From Desulfofundulus australicus DSM 11792 (GTDB lineage Bacteria; Bacillota; Desulfotomaculia; Desulfotomaculales; Desulfovirgulaceae), in contig NZ_FQUW01000007.1 in the NCBI RefSeq assembly GCF_900129285.1, forward strand, positions 1 to 64,000: a stretch of 64,000 bases of DNA, written 5' to 3'. This document shows, piece by piece, positions 45,608 through 55,399 of the stretch. A model generated the notes under the pieces. It was not told the DNA's origin and searched no databases. It saw nothing but the letters and a program-made list of their open reading frames with translations. Within the stretch, counting starts at the first letter, position 1. Each line of letters begins with the position of its first letter. The position numbers and the translations under genes were made by a program.

Positions 45608-46693
45608 TTACAATGCGCTGTCATCACCATAGTACTCCCTGTATTCCTGGGCATATATCTCCTGCATCTGGGATTCGCTTTTTATATCTATCTTCCATCC
45701 AGTGAGTTTGGCTGCCAGGCGGGCATTTTGACCCTCTCTTCCAATGGCCAGGGACAGCTGGTAATCCGGCACAATTACCCGGGCGATTTTTTCTTCTTCC
45801 CAGATCTCTACCGCTATTACCTTGGCCGGGCTCAATGCTGCGGCCACAAACTTGGAAGGATCGGGGTTCCATTTAATTACATCAATTTTTTCCCCGTTTA
45901 ACTCATTGACAATAGCCTGGATGCGTGCCCCCTTCGGTCCCACGCACGCACCAACGGGATCAAGTTTTTCTTCCCTGGAATAAACGGCAATTTTGGACCG
46001 GTAACCTGCTTCCCGGGCAATGGCCTTCAATTCCACCAAACCTTCCTGGAACTCGGGTATTTCCAGCTCGAGAAGCCTTTTTAAAAGGCCCGGGTGGGTA
46101 CGGGAAACCAGTATCTGCGGACCCTTGGTGGTCTTGCGCACTTCCATGACATAGGTCTTAATCCTGTTGCCGGGGCGATACATTTCCCCGGGCATCTGCT
46201 CTGGAGGAGCCAAAATCGCTTCTGTCCGGCCCAGACTAATGTAAACGTTCCTCTGCTCCACGCGCTGGATAATACCTGTAACGATATCACCTTCCCGGCT
46301 GGCAAATTCCTCATAAACTATATTACGTTCCGCCTCCCGGATACGCTGTACCACTACCTGTTTGGCCGTCTGGGCAGCGATTCTTCCGAAGTTTCTCGGA
46401 GTGACCTCACTTTCAATGACATCCCCCACCTGGTAGCGGGGGTCGATCTTCCGGGCCTCCTCAAGGGAAATTTCCAGCCGCGGATCCGTCACTTCCTCTA
46501 CCACCGTACGCTGGGAGTATACTTTGAAGTCACCGGTCTGGCGATCAATAACCACCCGGGCATTTTGCAGGGAGCCGAAATTGCGCCGGTATGCAGAAAG
46601 CAGAGCCGCCTCAAGGGCCTCAAAAAGGATTTCAGCCGAAATACCTTTTTCTTTTTCCAGTTCCTTAACAGCTGCTAAAATCTCGGTATTCAT
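45608..46693 (-). CDS. nusA: Transcription termination/antitermination protein NusA
   Basis: 361 residues, the Gram-positive length without the acidic repeats. An N-terminal RNA polymerase-binding domain is followed by S1 (GDIVTGIIQRVEQRNVYISLG near residue 135, read GDIVTGIIQRVEQRN) and two KH domains (VGACVGPKGARIQAIV and LAIGREGQNARLAAKL). NusA modulates pausing and termination and links to translation in this operon. Its start follows rimP by 14 bp. Confidence 0.96.
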   Translation of the reverse strand: MNTEILAAVKELEKEKGISAEILFEALEAALLSAYRRNFGSLQNARVVIDRQTGDFKVYSQRTVVEEVTDPRLEISLEEARKIDPRYQVGDVIESEVTPRNFGRIAAQTAKQVVVQRIREAERNIVYEEFASREGDIVTGIIQRVEQRNVYISLGRTEAILAPPEQMPGEMYRPGNRIKTYVMEVRKTTKGPQILVSRTHPGLLKRLLELEIPEFQEGLVELKAIAREAGYRSKIAVYSREEKLDPVGACVGPKGARIQAIVNELNGEKIDVIKWNPDPSKFVAAALSPAKVIAVEIWEEEKIARVIVPDYQLSLAIGREGQNARLAAKLTGWKIDIKSESQMQEIYAQEYREYYGDDSAL

Positions 46694-46707
46694 TTTTCGC
46701 CTGCCTC

Positions 46708-47175
46708 CTAGAGCCAGCTTGCCTTCAACCTTGCAGTTGCCACTTCTGAAAAGGGGATGCGCCGCTCCTGCCCATCATCCAGGGTAAGCACTACCATCTG
46801 GTTTTGTAAGCCCTCCAGGCGACCGGTAAATTTTCGCTGCCCATCCTGTGGAGTAAAGGTAGTAAGCTGAACCCTGCACCCTGAGAAGCGTTCAAAATCG
46901 GCAGGCTTCTTCAAAGGCCGTTCAATGCCGGGGGAAGACACTTCCAGATGATAGGAATGGGGTATGGGATCAACTTCGTCTAAGATGGGATCCAGGGCCT
47001 CTGATACCGCCTGGCAGTCATCAAGAGTTACTCCTCCGGGCTTATCAATAAAAATGCGCAGGTACCAGCGTCTTCCCTCCTTTACATATTCCACATCCAC
47101 CAGCTCCAACCCCAGGCTGTTTACCAGGGGGGTAGCCAGCTCCTCCACCGTCGCCACGACCTTATTTTTAGTCAC
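46708..47175 (-). CDS. rimP: Ribosome maturation factor RimP
   Basis: 155 residues. The segments LGLELVDVEYVKEGRRWYLRI and DDCQAVSEALDPILDE and the central YHLEVSSPGIERPL are diagnostic (the first read as LGLELVDVEYVKEG). RimP assists 30S assembly. It is the first gene of the rimP-nusA-rnpM-ylxQ-infB-rbfA-nrnA-truB operon. The start is a GTG with GGGAGG upstream; a TATAAT with an adjacent palindrome lies 66 bp further on. Confidence 0.95.
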   Translation of the reverse strand: MTKNKVVATVEELATPLVNSLGLELVDVEYVKEGRRWYLRIFIDKPGGVTLDDCQAVSEALDPILDEVDPIPHSYHLEVSSPGIERPLKKPADFERFSGCRVQLTTFTPQDGQRKFTGRLEGLQNQMVVLTLDDGQERRIPFSEVATARLKASWL

Positions 47176-47240
47176 GGCCGCATCCTCCCTCTCAAATCTT
47201 TAAAGGAATCATATACTGGCGTTTTACTTGCTGTACCTGT

Positions 47241-47273
47241 ATTATAAGACGAAAGAGTGGGTATTACCCACTC
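47241..47273 (-). promoter_or_regulatory. rimP operon -10 box with adjacent 19-bp perfect palindrome
   Basis: On the minus strand a perfect TATAAT (47241-47246) is preceded 8 bp upstream by GAGTGGGTA-A-TACCCACTC (47255-47273), a perfect palindrome with 9-base arms that occupies the -35 area. There is no consensus -35. Two readings are possible: an operator for the translation operon, or a terminator of the upstream mgtC gene (stem GAGTGGG/CCCACTC followed by TTTCGTCTTAT). Confidence 0.5.
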
Positions 47274-47346
47274 CTGTTCCTGACAAAAGGCAGCTGACAT
47301 AAACCAAATGATAGTATACCACATAAAGCGGTTACTGGCAAGGTCC

Positions 47347-48021
47347 TTAATTATGCCGGTGTTCGACCCGGTAAACACCGGGCAAGGAGGCCAGCTTGTT
47401 TAAAATCAATACACGGTTCACATGCGGGCGAAACTGAACGGTAATTTTTAACAGGTGGCGCTCTCCATCACCCATCTTTTCCACTTCAATATTTTTAACT
47501 ATCAAACCAAATTCCCCGAGCAGGGTTCCTACCCTCTGAATGTCTTCCGGAGCACTGGCCACCACCAGATTTAATACATCTTCCTGCTGTCTTTTACGTA
47601 CGTAATCTTCTATTGCCCCCAGGATAACCAGGGCAAACAGAACCAGAACGGTACCCAGAGTGGCCGCCAGGTAAAACCCTCCCCCCGCTGCCAGACCCAC
47701 GCAGGCCACCACCCACAAACTGGCAGCAGTGGTAAGGCCGCGTACCAGGGGACCTTCCCTTAAAATGGCTCCCGCACCAAGAAAACCAATTCCACTAACC
47801 ACCTGGGCCGCCACCCGGGCTGCATCACCCCTGAACTGGTAATGGAGGCCCTCCGAAACAACCATGGCCAGGGCCGCACCCACACAGACCAGAATATGAG
47901 TGCGAAAACCCGCTGAATAGGTACGGATGGAGACATAAAGCCTTTCCCGTTCCAGGCCGATCATCCCACCCAGAACCACTGCCAGCACCAACCGCAGGAT
48001 AATCTCCTTCTCCGTTAGCAC
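47347..48021 (-). CDS. MgtC/SapB family membrane protein
   Basis: 224 residues. The N-terminal MgtC domain contains LRLVLAVVLGGMIGLERE and RTHILVCVGAALAMV, then GIGFLGAGAILREG and GLTTAASLWVVACVGLAAGGG (both read in part), with about four to five membrane helices. A C-terminal ACT-like domain of about 80 residues follows. MgtC proteins are linked to growth at low magnesium and to control of the F1Fo ATPase in Salmonella; the role here is unknown. It follows the glycosyltransferase by 17 bp. Confidence 0.88.
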   Translation of the reverse strand: MLTEKEIILRLVLAVVLGGMIGLERERLYVSIRTYSAGFRTHILVCVGAALAMVVSEGLHYQFRGDAARVAAQVVSGIGFLGAGAILREGPLVRGLTTAASLWVVACVGLAAGGGFYLAATLGTVLVLFALVILGAIEDYVRKRQQEDVLNLVVASAPEDIQRVGTLLGEFGLIVKNIEVEKMGDGERHLLKITVQFRPHVNRVLILNKLASLPGVYRVEHRHN

Positions 48022-48038
48022 TAATATCCCCCTCGCCC

Positions 48039-49205
48039 CTATTCCCGCGCTGCAGCCGGGATTTCCTGCTCTAAAATCCTACTCATCAGTTCCACAGCCT
48101 CCCGCGCCGCACAAGGTTTACCCAAACGGGCAGCCGCTGAAGACATGGCCTGAAGGCGTCGGGTATCTGACAGACAGGACTGGATCTGCGGGGCTACATC
48201 CTGAACCCTGTCTACTTTTACCGCAACACCAGCCTGACATAAAAATTCCGTATTACGTTCCTCTTGACCGGGCAGGGGATCCACAATACATATGGGCAAA
48301 CCTTTGGCCAGAGCTTCCGCACAGCTCAGCCCGCCTGCCTTACCCACCATGATATGAGCTACAGACATAAGCTCGTGAATATTATCGACGAACCCAAAAA
48401 TTCTGATGGGGTGACAGCAGGACCCGGCCACCTGCATCAGTCGTTTGCGCAGTTGCTCATTATGCCCGGCAACCACCAGCAGCTGGCAGGGCATGGAACC
48501 GTTACCCAGGTATTGCACCACCTCGGCCAGTGGACCCAACCCCAGGCCGCCTCCCATAACCAGTATGGTAGGGAGAAAAGGGTTCAGCTCAAGTTTCTTT
48601 TGAATACTCAGGCGATCCACCGGCCGGGCAAATGCAGGATCTATGGGAATTCCTGTGGCAAACACTTTCTCCAGGGGAAAGCCAAACTCGGCCACCGGGC
48701 CTTTTAAGTCTTCACAGGCTACCAGATAAGCATCCACCCCGGGGAAAATCCAGAAGGAATGGATAGTAAAATCAGTAATGGTGGCCACCACCGGTACACG
48801 TAAAAGGCCCTGGCTTTTCAACCGGTCCAGAATACCAACCGGGAAAGGATGGGTACAGACAACCAGCTGGGGGCGAGCCTGATTTAAAAATTTAACCAGC
48901 TTGGGGGCGGTCAATCTGTTTAAGATACGGTTGAATTCCTGTTTGGCAAATACCGAAAAGGGCTGACTTTTTTCCGCCCGGCGGTACAGGTAGCCGTAAA
49001 CCACCGGTGTAATCTTAAGCATCTCCATATAAGTACCCAGAACTACTTTTTCTAAAAAAGGGGCGGTATACCGGAAAGTATCCAGAACAATTACTTCTGC
49101 CGCCGGATTGCTTTCCCTAATGGCCTCCCGCAGGGCACAGGCCGCCCGCATATGGCCCGTACCCGCCATAACCGATAAAATGACCACCCGTTTAAGAGCA
49201 GGCAT
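48039..49205 (-). CDS. MGDG synthase/UgtP-type glycosyltransferase
   Basis: 388 residues, GT28 family. The N-terminal MGDG-synthase domain has VVILSVMAGTGHMRAACALREAI (read SVMAGTGHMRAA), and TDFTIHSFWIFPGVDAYLV. The C-terminal half shows LVMGGGLGLGPLAEVV, VGKAGGLSCAEALAKGLP and DPLPGQEERN for the nucleotide sugar. Such enzymes add glucose or galactose to diacylglycerol in the membrane; a peptidoglycan-type MurG is less likely. The acceptor cannot be fixed from sequence. It lies between proS (21 bp) and mgtC. Confidence 0.87.
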   Translation of the reverse strand: MPALKRVVILSVMAGTGHMRAACALREAIRESNPAAEVIVLDTFRYTAPFLEKVVLGTYMEMLKITPVVYGYLYRRAEKSQPFSVFAKQEFNRILNRLTAPKLVKFLNQARPQLVVCTHPFPVGILDRLKSQGLLRVPVVATITDFTIHSFWIFPGVDAYLVACEDLKGPVAEFGFPLEKVFATGIPIDPAFARPVDRLSIQKKLELNPFLPTILVMGGGLGLGPLAEVVQYLGNGSMPCQLLVVAGHNEQLRKRLMQVAGSCCHPIRIFGFVDNIHELMSVAHIMVGKAGGLSCAEALAKGLPICIVDPLPGQEERNTEFLCQAGVAVKVDRVQDVAPQIQSCLSDTRRLQAMSSAAARLGKPCAAREAVELMSRILEQEIPAAARE

Positions 49206-49226
49206 AATTATCCCCTCACAATAACA

Positions 49227-50954
49227 TCACAATACCCTCACAGCACGGTCAATATACTCCCGGATATGCCCGGCAATCTGTTCCCGGGACACCAGCTGCA
49301 TTTCCCTGGTGGCCCGGTAGCGCAATTCCAGTTCTCCCGTCTGTACCGCCTGGTTCCCTACAGTAATGCGCATGGGATACCCCACCAGATCCGCGTCTTT
49401 AAACTTTACTCCTGCCCGCTCAGCACGATCGTCCAGCACCACTTCCACCCCGCCTGCCTGCAACTCCTGATAAATCTCCTCGGCCAGGTTCATCTGCTGT
49501 TCATCTTTGTGATTAACCGGTATGACCACAACGTGAAATGGAGCAATGGAAACCGGCCAGATAATCCCATCCTCATCATGGTTTTGCTCCACGGCTGCAG
49601 CCATGGTTCTCGTCACACCAATACCGTAACACCCCATGATCATGGGCCTGCTCTGGCCCCGTTCATCCAGATAGGTGGCTCCCAAAGCGCGGCTGTATTT
49701 ATCCCCCAGCTTAAAAATCTGGCCCACTTCAATACCGCGGGTTTCCCGAAGAAGGGCGCCGCATTTGGGGCAGGGATCCCCGGCCCGCACCACACGAATA
49801 TCCGCCACCATGTGAGGGACAAAGTCACGTCCTGGATTTACATTGACCAGGTGAGCATCGTCCCGGTTGGCACCGGCAACGGCATTGACCAGCAACATCA
49901 CTTCATCATCGGCCACCAGCCGGACATTTTGGAGCCCCACCGGGCCGGCATAACCCACCCGCGCCCCGGTGATCTTTTCCACGGTAGGAGCATCGGCCAG
50001 TTCCAGGCGCAGCACGTCCAGAACCTTTTGCAGTTTAACTTCATTAACATCCCGGTCACCGCGCACCAGCGCTGCCACCACCCCTTTTTCAGTCTGGTAG
50101 AGGATAGTTTTTATAATGCGGCGCGCATTTAATCCCAGGTAGGCGGTAACCTGCTCCACCGTGTGCATGCCGGGAGTATCAACCAATTTAAGGGGTTGAG
50201 AGGTTTCTTCCTCAACAGTATCACGCTGTACCGGCGAGGTAGCCCGTTCCACGTTGGCTGCATACCCGCATGACTCATCAGGACAGAAAACCACCAGGGC
50301 CTCGCCGGAATCGGCCAGCACCATAAATTCGTGGGTATCATTGCCGCCAATGGCACCAGAATCGGCTTCCACCGGGCGGAATTTCAAACCACAACGGGTA
50401 AATACCCGGGTATACGCCTCATACATTTTTTGATAGCTCACTTCCAGGCCTGCTTCGTCCCGGTCAAAAGAATAAAGATCCTTCATGATGAACTCCCGCC
50501 CTCGTAGCAGGCCAAAACGGGGGCGTCGTTCATCGCGATACTTATTTTGAATCTGATAGAGCAACTGGGGCAACTGGCGGTAAGACCTGATTTCCTGCCG
50601 CACCAGGGCCGTTATAATTTCTTCATGGGTCGGCCCGAGGCAGAAATCCCGCCCGTGCCGGTCTTTCAAACGGAAAAGTTCCGGACCGTAAACATCCCAG
50701 CGGCCCGACTCCTGCCAGAGCTCCGCCGGTTGAATAATGGGCATCATTATTTCCTGCCCGCCCTGGCGATCCATTTCCTCCCGGATGATCTGTTCTATCT
50801 TCCTGATCACCCTCCAGGCCAGGGGTAAAAAGGTATATACTCCGGCCGCTGCTTTACGGATAAAGCCTGCTCGCAGCAATAGCTGGTGACTGATAACCTC
50901 TGCCTCAGCCGGTACTTCCCTTAAGGTCGGTAAAAACAGTTGACTGATACGCAC
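49227..50954 (-). CDS. proS: Prolyl-tRNA synthetase
   Basis: 575 residues, the bacterial form with an editing domain inserted at about 225-400. Class II motifs are present: [21 protein letters not shown] (read [19 protein letters not shown]), [18 protein letters not shown] and [13 protein letters not shown]. The C-terminal anticodon domain follows. The GTG start has a GGGGGAG upstream. No T-box leader was seen in the 83 bp before ispG or upstream. It follows ispG, as part of the dxr-rseP-ispG-proS group. Confidence 0.96.
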   Translation of the reverse strand: MRISQLFLPTLREVPAEAEVISHQLLLRAGFIRKAAAGVYTFLPLAWRVIRKIEQIIREEMDRQGGQEIMMPIIQPAELWQESGRWDVYGPELFRLKDRHGRDFCLGPTHEEIITALVRQEIRSYRQLPQLLYQIQNKYRDERRPRFGLLRGREFIMKDLYSFDRDEAGLEVSYQKMYEAYTRVFTRCGLKFRPVEADSGAIGGNDTHEFMVLADSGEALVVFCPDESCGYAANVERATSPVQRDTVEEETSQPLKLVDTPGMHTVEQVTAYLGLNARRIIKTILYQTEKGVVAALVRGDRDVNEVKLQKVLDVLRLELADAPTVEKITGARVGYAGPVGLQNVRLVADDEVMLLVNAVAGANRDDAHLVNVNPGRDFVPHMVADIRVVRAGDPCPKCGALLRETRGIEVGQIFKLGDKYSRALGATYLDERGQSRPMIMGCYGIGVTRTMAAAVEQNHDEDGIIWPVSIAPFHVVVIPVNHKDEQQMNLAEEIYQELQAGGVEVVLDDRAERAGVKFKDADLVGYPMRITVGNQAVQTGELELRYRATREMQLVSREQIAGHIREYIDRAVRVL

Positions 50955-51037
50955 TTTATAATGCTCCCCCTTGCCAAATCTAAAGTGTGCTCAAGCAAGC
51001 AGAATATGGAATGGGAAAAGAAACAGCTGGCAGTACC

Positions 51038-52111
51038 TCAATCTGAAGAATTCTTTTCCTGCAAAATTTTTTCCACTTCCCGTACCAGGGCATCTACCAG
51101 GTCTTTTTCAGGAAAACGGCCGATAATACGACCTCCTCTGAAGAGCAACCCGAATCCCCTACCCCCGGCAATGCCCACGTCAGCGTGGCTGGCCTCACCG
51201 GGACCATTTACCGCACAGCCCATAACGGCAACCTTGAGAGGTTTGTCCACCCAGGACAGGCGTTCCTCCACTTCCAGGGCAATACGCTCGAGATCGATGC
51301 ATGTCCTCCCGCAGGTAGGGCAGGAAATAAGATCAATTCCCCGCTGGCGCAAGCCCAGGGCCTTAAGAATAGCATAGCCCACGCGCACCTCCTCCACCGG
51401 ATCACCGGTTAGAGATACCCTGATGGTATCGCCAATTCCCTCTGCCAGCAGGGCACCGATACCAACAGCAGATTTAATTGTACCCGAGCGCACAGTTCCT
51501 GCCTCGGTTACACCAACATGAAGGGGGTATTCCACCTGCCGGGCCAGCAAGCGGTAGGCTTCAATCATCACCGGCACATGGGACGCCTTTAACGAAACCT
51601 TAATTTCCCGGTACCCCATTTCTTCCAGCAAACGAATATGGCGCAGCGCACTCTCCACCATGGCCCGGGGAGTTGGCCCACCATACCGGGCAAGCAGGTC
51701 TTTTTCCAGGGAACCGGCATTAACCCCTATACGAATGGGAACCTTTTTTCCCCGGGCAGCATTTACTATAGCCGCCACCCGTTCCCGTCCCCCGATATTA
51801 CCCGGGTTAATCCGCAGGCCATCGGCACCACTTTCCAGGGCTGCCAGGGCCAGTCGATAATCAAAATGAATATCGGCCACCAGGGGAATCGGACAACCCG
51901 CCTTTATTTCTTTTAATGCCCGGGCCGCCTGCAAATCGGGGACGGCCACCCTTACGATTTCACAACCTTCCCGCACCAGCCTGTGAATCTGGTCCAGGGT
52001 GGCCCGGACATCACGGGTGTCGGTATTGGTCATGGACTGTACCGTAACAGGTGCCCCTCCACCTACCTGCACATTGCCAAGAATTACAGGGCGGCTGTAT
52101 CTCCGCTGCAC
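51038..52111 (-). CDS. ispG: 4-hydroxy-3-methylbut-2-enyl diphosphate synthase (IspG)
   Basis: 357 residues. The TIM barrel N-terminus includes [12 protein letters not shown] and [14 protein letters not shown]. The 4Fe-4S cluster cysteines are in [14 protein letters not shown] and a later [22 protein letters not shown] (quoted [16 protein letters not shown]). It reduces MEcPP to HMBPP in the methylerythritol phosphate route. dxr of the same pathway lies at 53150 and uppS, a user of the products, at 56167. Confidence 0.96.
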   Translation of the reverse strand: MQRRYSRPVILGNVQVGGGAPVTVQSMTNTDTRDVRATLDQIHRLVREGCEIVRVAVPDLQAARALKEIKAGCPIPLVADIHFDYRLALAALESGADGLRINPGNIGGRERVAAIVNAARGKKVPIRIGVNAGSLEKDLLARYGGPTPRAMVESALRHIRLLEEMGYREIKVSLKASHVPVMIEAYRLLARQVEYPLHVGVTEAGTVRSGTIKSAVGIGALLAEGIGDTIRVSLTGDPVEEVRVGYAILKALGLRQRGIDLISCPTCGRTCIDLERIALEVEERLSWVDKPLKVAVMGCAVNGPGEASHADVGIAGGRGFGLLFRGGRIIGRFPEKDLVDALVREVEKILQEKNSSD

Positions 52112-52124
52112 TAACCTCCCCCCA

Positions 52125-53144
52125 TTAAAGCAATCCCAGGATATCTTTATAGGTGATCACCATAATCAGGAGCAACAACAGACCAAACCCTACCAGGTGG
52201 ACAAAATTTTCCTTGGCAGGATCTACAGGTCGCCCTCTCAACCCTTCCAGGGCCAGGAAAATAAGCCTGCTGCCATCCAGGGCAGGGATGGGCAGGAGGT
52301 TGAACAGACCCAGGTTAATACTTAAGAATGCTGCCAGCTGCAGGAGATAAAAGAACCCCATCCGGACAGCGGTATGGATTTCCTGAACGATGCGTACCGG
52401 TCCACCAATTTCTGCCGGAGCCTGCCCGATTATCATCCTGCCTATAAATTCAAGGATCAACCCGCTGAGGCGCACCGTATACTCCATACCCCGGTACAGG
52501 GCTGCAAGGGGCCCCAGCTGGCGCATCTCCTGCCGAGGGTAAATACCGATCATTCCCTTTCCTTCGTTATTAACGGCTGTTACCAGTTCAAATCTCTTTT
52601 CCTCCCCATTGCGCAACACAATCACGGTAATAGGCTGGCCGGGATGGGCGTTGACCAGGGCAGTAACATCTTCCCAGCGCTCCACCGGTTTATCGTTGAT
52701 GGCAACGATTTTATCCCCTGGCTTTAAGCCGGCATTATCGGCAGGCTGGCCGGAAACCAGTTTGCCAATGGTGGTAGTAGGCGTAGGGAAGCCATGAACC
52801 ATAAAAATTATCATTAGCAAAAGAGCTGCCAGGAGAAAATTCATTAATGGGCCGGCAGCAATCACGACTGCCCGCTGGCCAACGGTTTTGTTCTGGTAAC
52901 TTCTTTCTTCTTCCTCCACCTCTTCCGACGGATCCATGCCGGCCATACGGACAAAACCTCCCAGGGGAAACAAACGCAGGTTATAGGCAGTTTCTCCCCT
53001 GGGAAAACTTAAAAGTTTGGGGCCGAATCCTACGCTAAACTCGTGTACCTTAATACCCACCCGCTTGGCAGCAATAAAATGGCCCAGTTCGTGAAAAATA
53101 ATCAGCAACCCGAAGACAAGAATGGACGCCCAAAACGTCTGCAC
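52125..53144 (-). CDS. rseP: Site-2 membrane zinc protease RseP/RasP
   Basis: 339 residues from a GTG at 53144 with AAGAAGGT 7 nt upstream; an ATG two codons earlier is too near that site. The zinc motif HELGH is at 18-22 in the first membrane helix. A PDZ domain ([20 protein letters not shown]) sits between helices, and the third ligand motif [12 protein letters not shown] lies near the C-terminus. It cleaves transmembrane anti-sigma factors and leftover signal peptides. It lies between dxr and ispG, as usual in Clostridia. Confidence 0.93.
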   Translation of the reverse strand: MQTFWASILVFGLLIIFHELGHFIAAKRVGIKVHEFSVGFGPKLLSFPRGETAYNLRLFPLGGFVRMAGMDPSEEVEEEERSYQNKTVGQRAVVIAAGPLMNFLLAALLLMIIFMVHGFPTPTTTIGKLVSGQPADNAGLKPGDKIVAINDKPVERWEDVTALVNAHPGQPITVIVLRNGEEKRFELVTAVNNEGKGMIGIYPRQEMRQLGPLAALYRGMEYTVRLSGLILEFIGRMIIGQAPAEIGGPVRIVQEIHTAVRMGFFYLLQLAAFLSINLGLFNLLPIPALDGSRLIFLALEGLRGRPVDPAKENFVHLVGFGLLLLLIMVITYKDILGLL

Positions 53145-53149
53145 TACCA

Positions 53150-54301
53150 TCACCTTCTTATTTTTTCCCGCGCCACCCGGCGAGCCCACTGATCGGCAGC
53201 CAGAATTTCCTCCAGGGTGGGCCTGGAAATAACCGTATGTTCATCCATAACCCCGGCTACAACCCGGTATATACCGGTAAAGGGAATTTCCCCGGATAAA
53301 AATGCCTCCACGGCTACTTCATTGGCTGCGTTCAGTACTGCCGGCATGGTTCCACCAGCACGGCCCGCGGAATAAGCCAGGGTTAAGCAGGGAAAACGCC
53401 CGGTATCGGGGGGCTCAAAAGTAAGTTCACCTACAGCAAACCAGTTAACCCGTGGCAACTCACCGGGCCAGCGATCGGGGTAAGAAAGGGCGTATTGAAT
53501 GGGCAGGCGCATGTCTGGAAGGCCCATCTGGGCGATAACCGAACCATCTACAAATTCTACCATCGAATGGATTATGCTCTGGGGGTGAATCACCACTTCA
53601 ATCCGATCATAGTCCATATCAAAAAGCCAGTGAGCTTCCATCACTTCCAGGCCTTTGTTCATCAGGGTGGCCGAATCGATGGTTATTTTCTTACCCATCT
53701 TCCAGTTGGGGTGCGCCAGTGCCTCGCTTACCGTAACCCTGGAAAGATCCGGAGGTCCTATGCGAAAGGGGCCCCCTGAAGCCGTAAGAATAATTTTCTC
53801 CACTTTTTTTAAGGATTGACCCGCAAGACATTGCCAGATGGCCGAATGTTCACTATCCACCGGCAGGATACGGGCTCCTCTGTTGCGGGCTAGCTTCATA
53901 ACCAGCTCACCCGCAGCCACCAGCGTTTCCTTGTTGGCCAGAGCTACGTCCAGGCCCTTTTCGAGAGCCGCCATGGTGGGTCTTAATCCCGCAGTACCCG
54001 TCAGGGCATTTAAAACCATCCCATCATCTATAGAATTTACCAGAGCCAGCAAACCCCCGGAACCACAAAAAATTTCAGGCCGCTCCCCTGGAGGAAGATG
54101 CCTGGCCAGTTCCCGGGCAGCTTCTTCCCGGGCCAGGGCAACCACCCGGGGCTTAAATTCTCCGATCTGCTCAACCATGAGAGACCAGTTGCTGCCGGCA
54201 GCCAGGCCAATCACACGAATTTTATCCGGGTAACGCCTGGCCACGTCCAGAGCCTGGCGACCAATGGAACCAGTGCTTCCAAGAATAACAATATTTTTCA
54301 T
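53150..54301 (-). CDS. dxr: 1-deoxy-D-xylulose 5-phosphate reductoisomerase
   Basis: 383 residues. The NADPH site GSTGSIGRQALDVARR is at the N-terminus. Catalytic motifs LPVDSEHSAIWQCL, LTASGGPFR and KMGKKITIDSATLMNKGLEV (read in part) are intact. It makes MEP, the first committed compound of the isoprenoid route. It follows the AI-2E gene by 14 bp. Confidence 0.97.
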   Translation of the reverse strand: MKNIVILGSTGSIGRQALDVARRYPDKIRVIGLAAGSNWSLMVEQIGEFKPRVVALAREEAARELARHLPPGERPEIFCGSGGLLALVNSIDDGMVLNALTGTAGLRPTMAALEKGLDVALANKETLVAAGELVMKLARNRGARILPVDSEHSAIWQCLAGQSLKKVEKIILTASGGPFRIGPPDLSRVTVSEALAHPNWKMGKKITIDSATLMNKGLEVMEAHWLFDMDYDRIEVVIHPQSIIHSMVEFVDGSVIAQMGLPDMRLPIQYALSYPDRWPGELPRVNWFAVGELTFEPPDTGRFPCLTLAYSAGRAGGTMPAVLNAANEVAVEAFLSGEIPFTGIYRVVAGVMDEHTVISRPTLEEILAADQWARRVAREKIRR

Positions 54302-54315
54302 ACGTGAACCGTCTC

Positions 54316-55398
54316 CTACTTGTGATTTAAAGGCCTGATAGTGCCTACAGCAGCCTGCAAAGCAATAAGGCTCAGAGGGCCCAGTACCAGACCCACCACC
54401 CCGATGGTTTTAAGCCCCACGTACATGGCCACCAGAACGGCCAGTGGATGCAGACCCAAACTGGCCGCCACAACACGGGCCTGCAGGACTTCCCTTACCC
54501 CCCACACCATAAGATAAAGCACTACAAGCTTGACCCCAAAAGCAAATTGACCGGTAAGAAAGGACCAGATAGCCCAGGGTATGTAAATGGTAGCAGGTCC
54601 CAGTACGGGGATAATATCAAAAAGTCCAATCAGTAAACCAACAGTCAGAGAATACTTCGCCCCAATTATATAAAGTCCTACAATGCTCTGCACGGTGGTC
54701 AGGGTTACCAGAAAAGACTGCGCACGCAAATAACCGAAGGAAGCTCCCACAACCCTCTGGCTTACCTCCACCACCCGCTGGCCCCAGGGTTCAGGGGAAA
54801 TCTTAAGCCAGAACTGTATGAGCAACCGGTAATCCCGGCTTATAAAGTAAGTAGCTATAAGCGCCACTATTATGGCCACCAGCGCATTGGGCAGGGAAGT
54901 GACCAGGTGGAGTAGTGAAGTGGCCAGCAGACCGGCCACATGAGAAAGCCAGCCCGTAAAGGTACCTAAGTTTTCCTGCACGCGCTCGGTAACCAGCGGC
55001 GGCAGGTGGAAATAAAATACCCTTCCTTTCTCCACCAGCCGGTCAATTTCCGCCTGCAAAGGCCCCAAATATTGGGGAAGGCGTACCGAAAGCTCGGCTA
55101 ACTCTGTGGCCAGGCGCAACACCAGCAGGACCAGCAGGGCCCCGGCCCCGCCAATAACCATCAACATGGACAGGCCGACAGATAAGGAGCGGTTCAGACG
55201 ACAGGTTTGTTGCAAAAAGCGTACCACTGGTTCGATGAGTACAGCTATAACCACCGCCAGAATAAAAGGAATAAAGGCCGTTAACAGGAAATTTAAAATA
55301 GCTATTATTTCTGGAACAACGTATTTCCAGGCCAGATAAACAAGTAAAACAGTTGTAATTAAAATGGCTACCCGCAGTGACCTGGGCACCCGTGTCAC
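54316..55398 (-). CDS. AI-2E family transporter-like membrane protein
   Basis: 360 residues with about seven to eight membrane helices. The AI-2E (PF01594) pattern is visible in IPFILAVVIAVLIEPVVRFL, IGLFDIIPVLGPATIYIPWAIW (read IGLFDIIPVLGPA) and GLHPLAVLVAMYVGLKTIGVVGLVLGP (read GLHPLAVLVAMYVGLK). Members export small molecules or ions, and spore formers carry YtvI-type copies. The substrate cannot be told. It interrupts the common cdsA-dxr neighbourhood with only 1-14 bp on each side, so it is a member of the operon. Confidence 0.85.
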   Translation of the reverse strand: MTRVPRSLRVAILITTVLLVYLAWKYVVPEIIAILNFLLTAFIPFILAVVIAVLIEPVVRFLQQTCRLNRSLSVGLSMLMVIGGAGALLVLLVLRLATELAELSVRLPQYLGPLQAEIDRLVEKGRVFYFHLPPLVTERVQENLGTFTGWLSHVAGLLATSLLHLVTSLPNALVAIIVALIATYFISRDYRLLIQFWLKISPEPWGQRVVEVSQRVVGASFGYLRAQSFLVTLTTVQSIVGLYIIGAKYSLTVGLLIGLFDIIPVLGPATIYIPWAIWSFLTGQFAFGVKLVVLYLMVWGVREVLQARVVAASLGLHPLAVLVAMYVGLKTIGVVGLVLGPLSLIALQAAVGTIRPLNHK

Positions 55399-55399
55399 C

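Noticed and set aside
49266-50132. Plus-strand open frame opposite proS (288 codons)
   Set aside because: Antisense to conserved class II synthetase motifs; the product is unlike any family.
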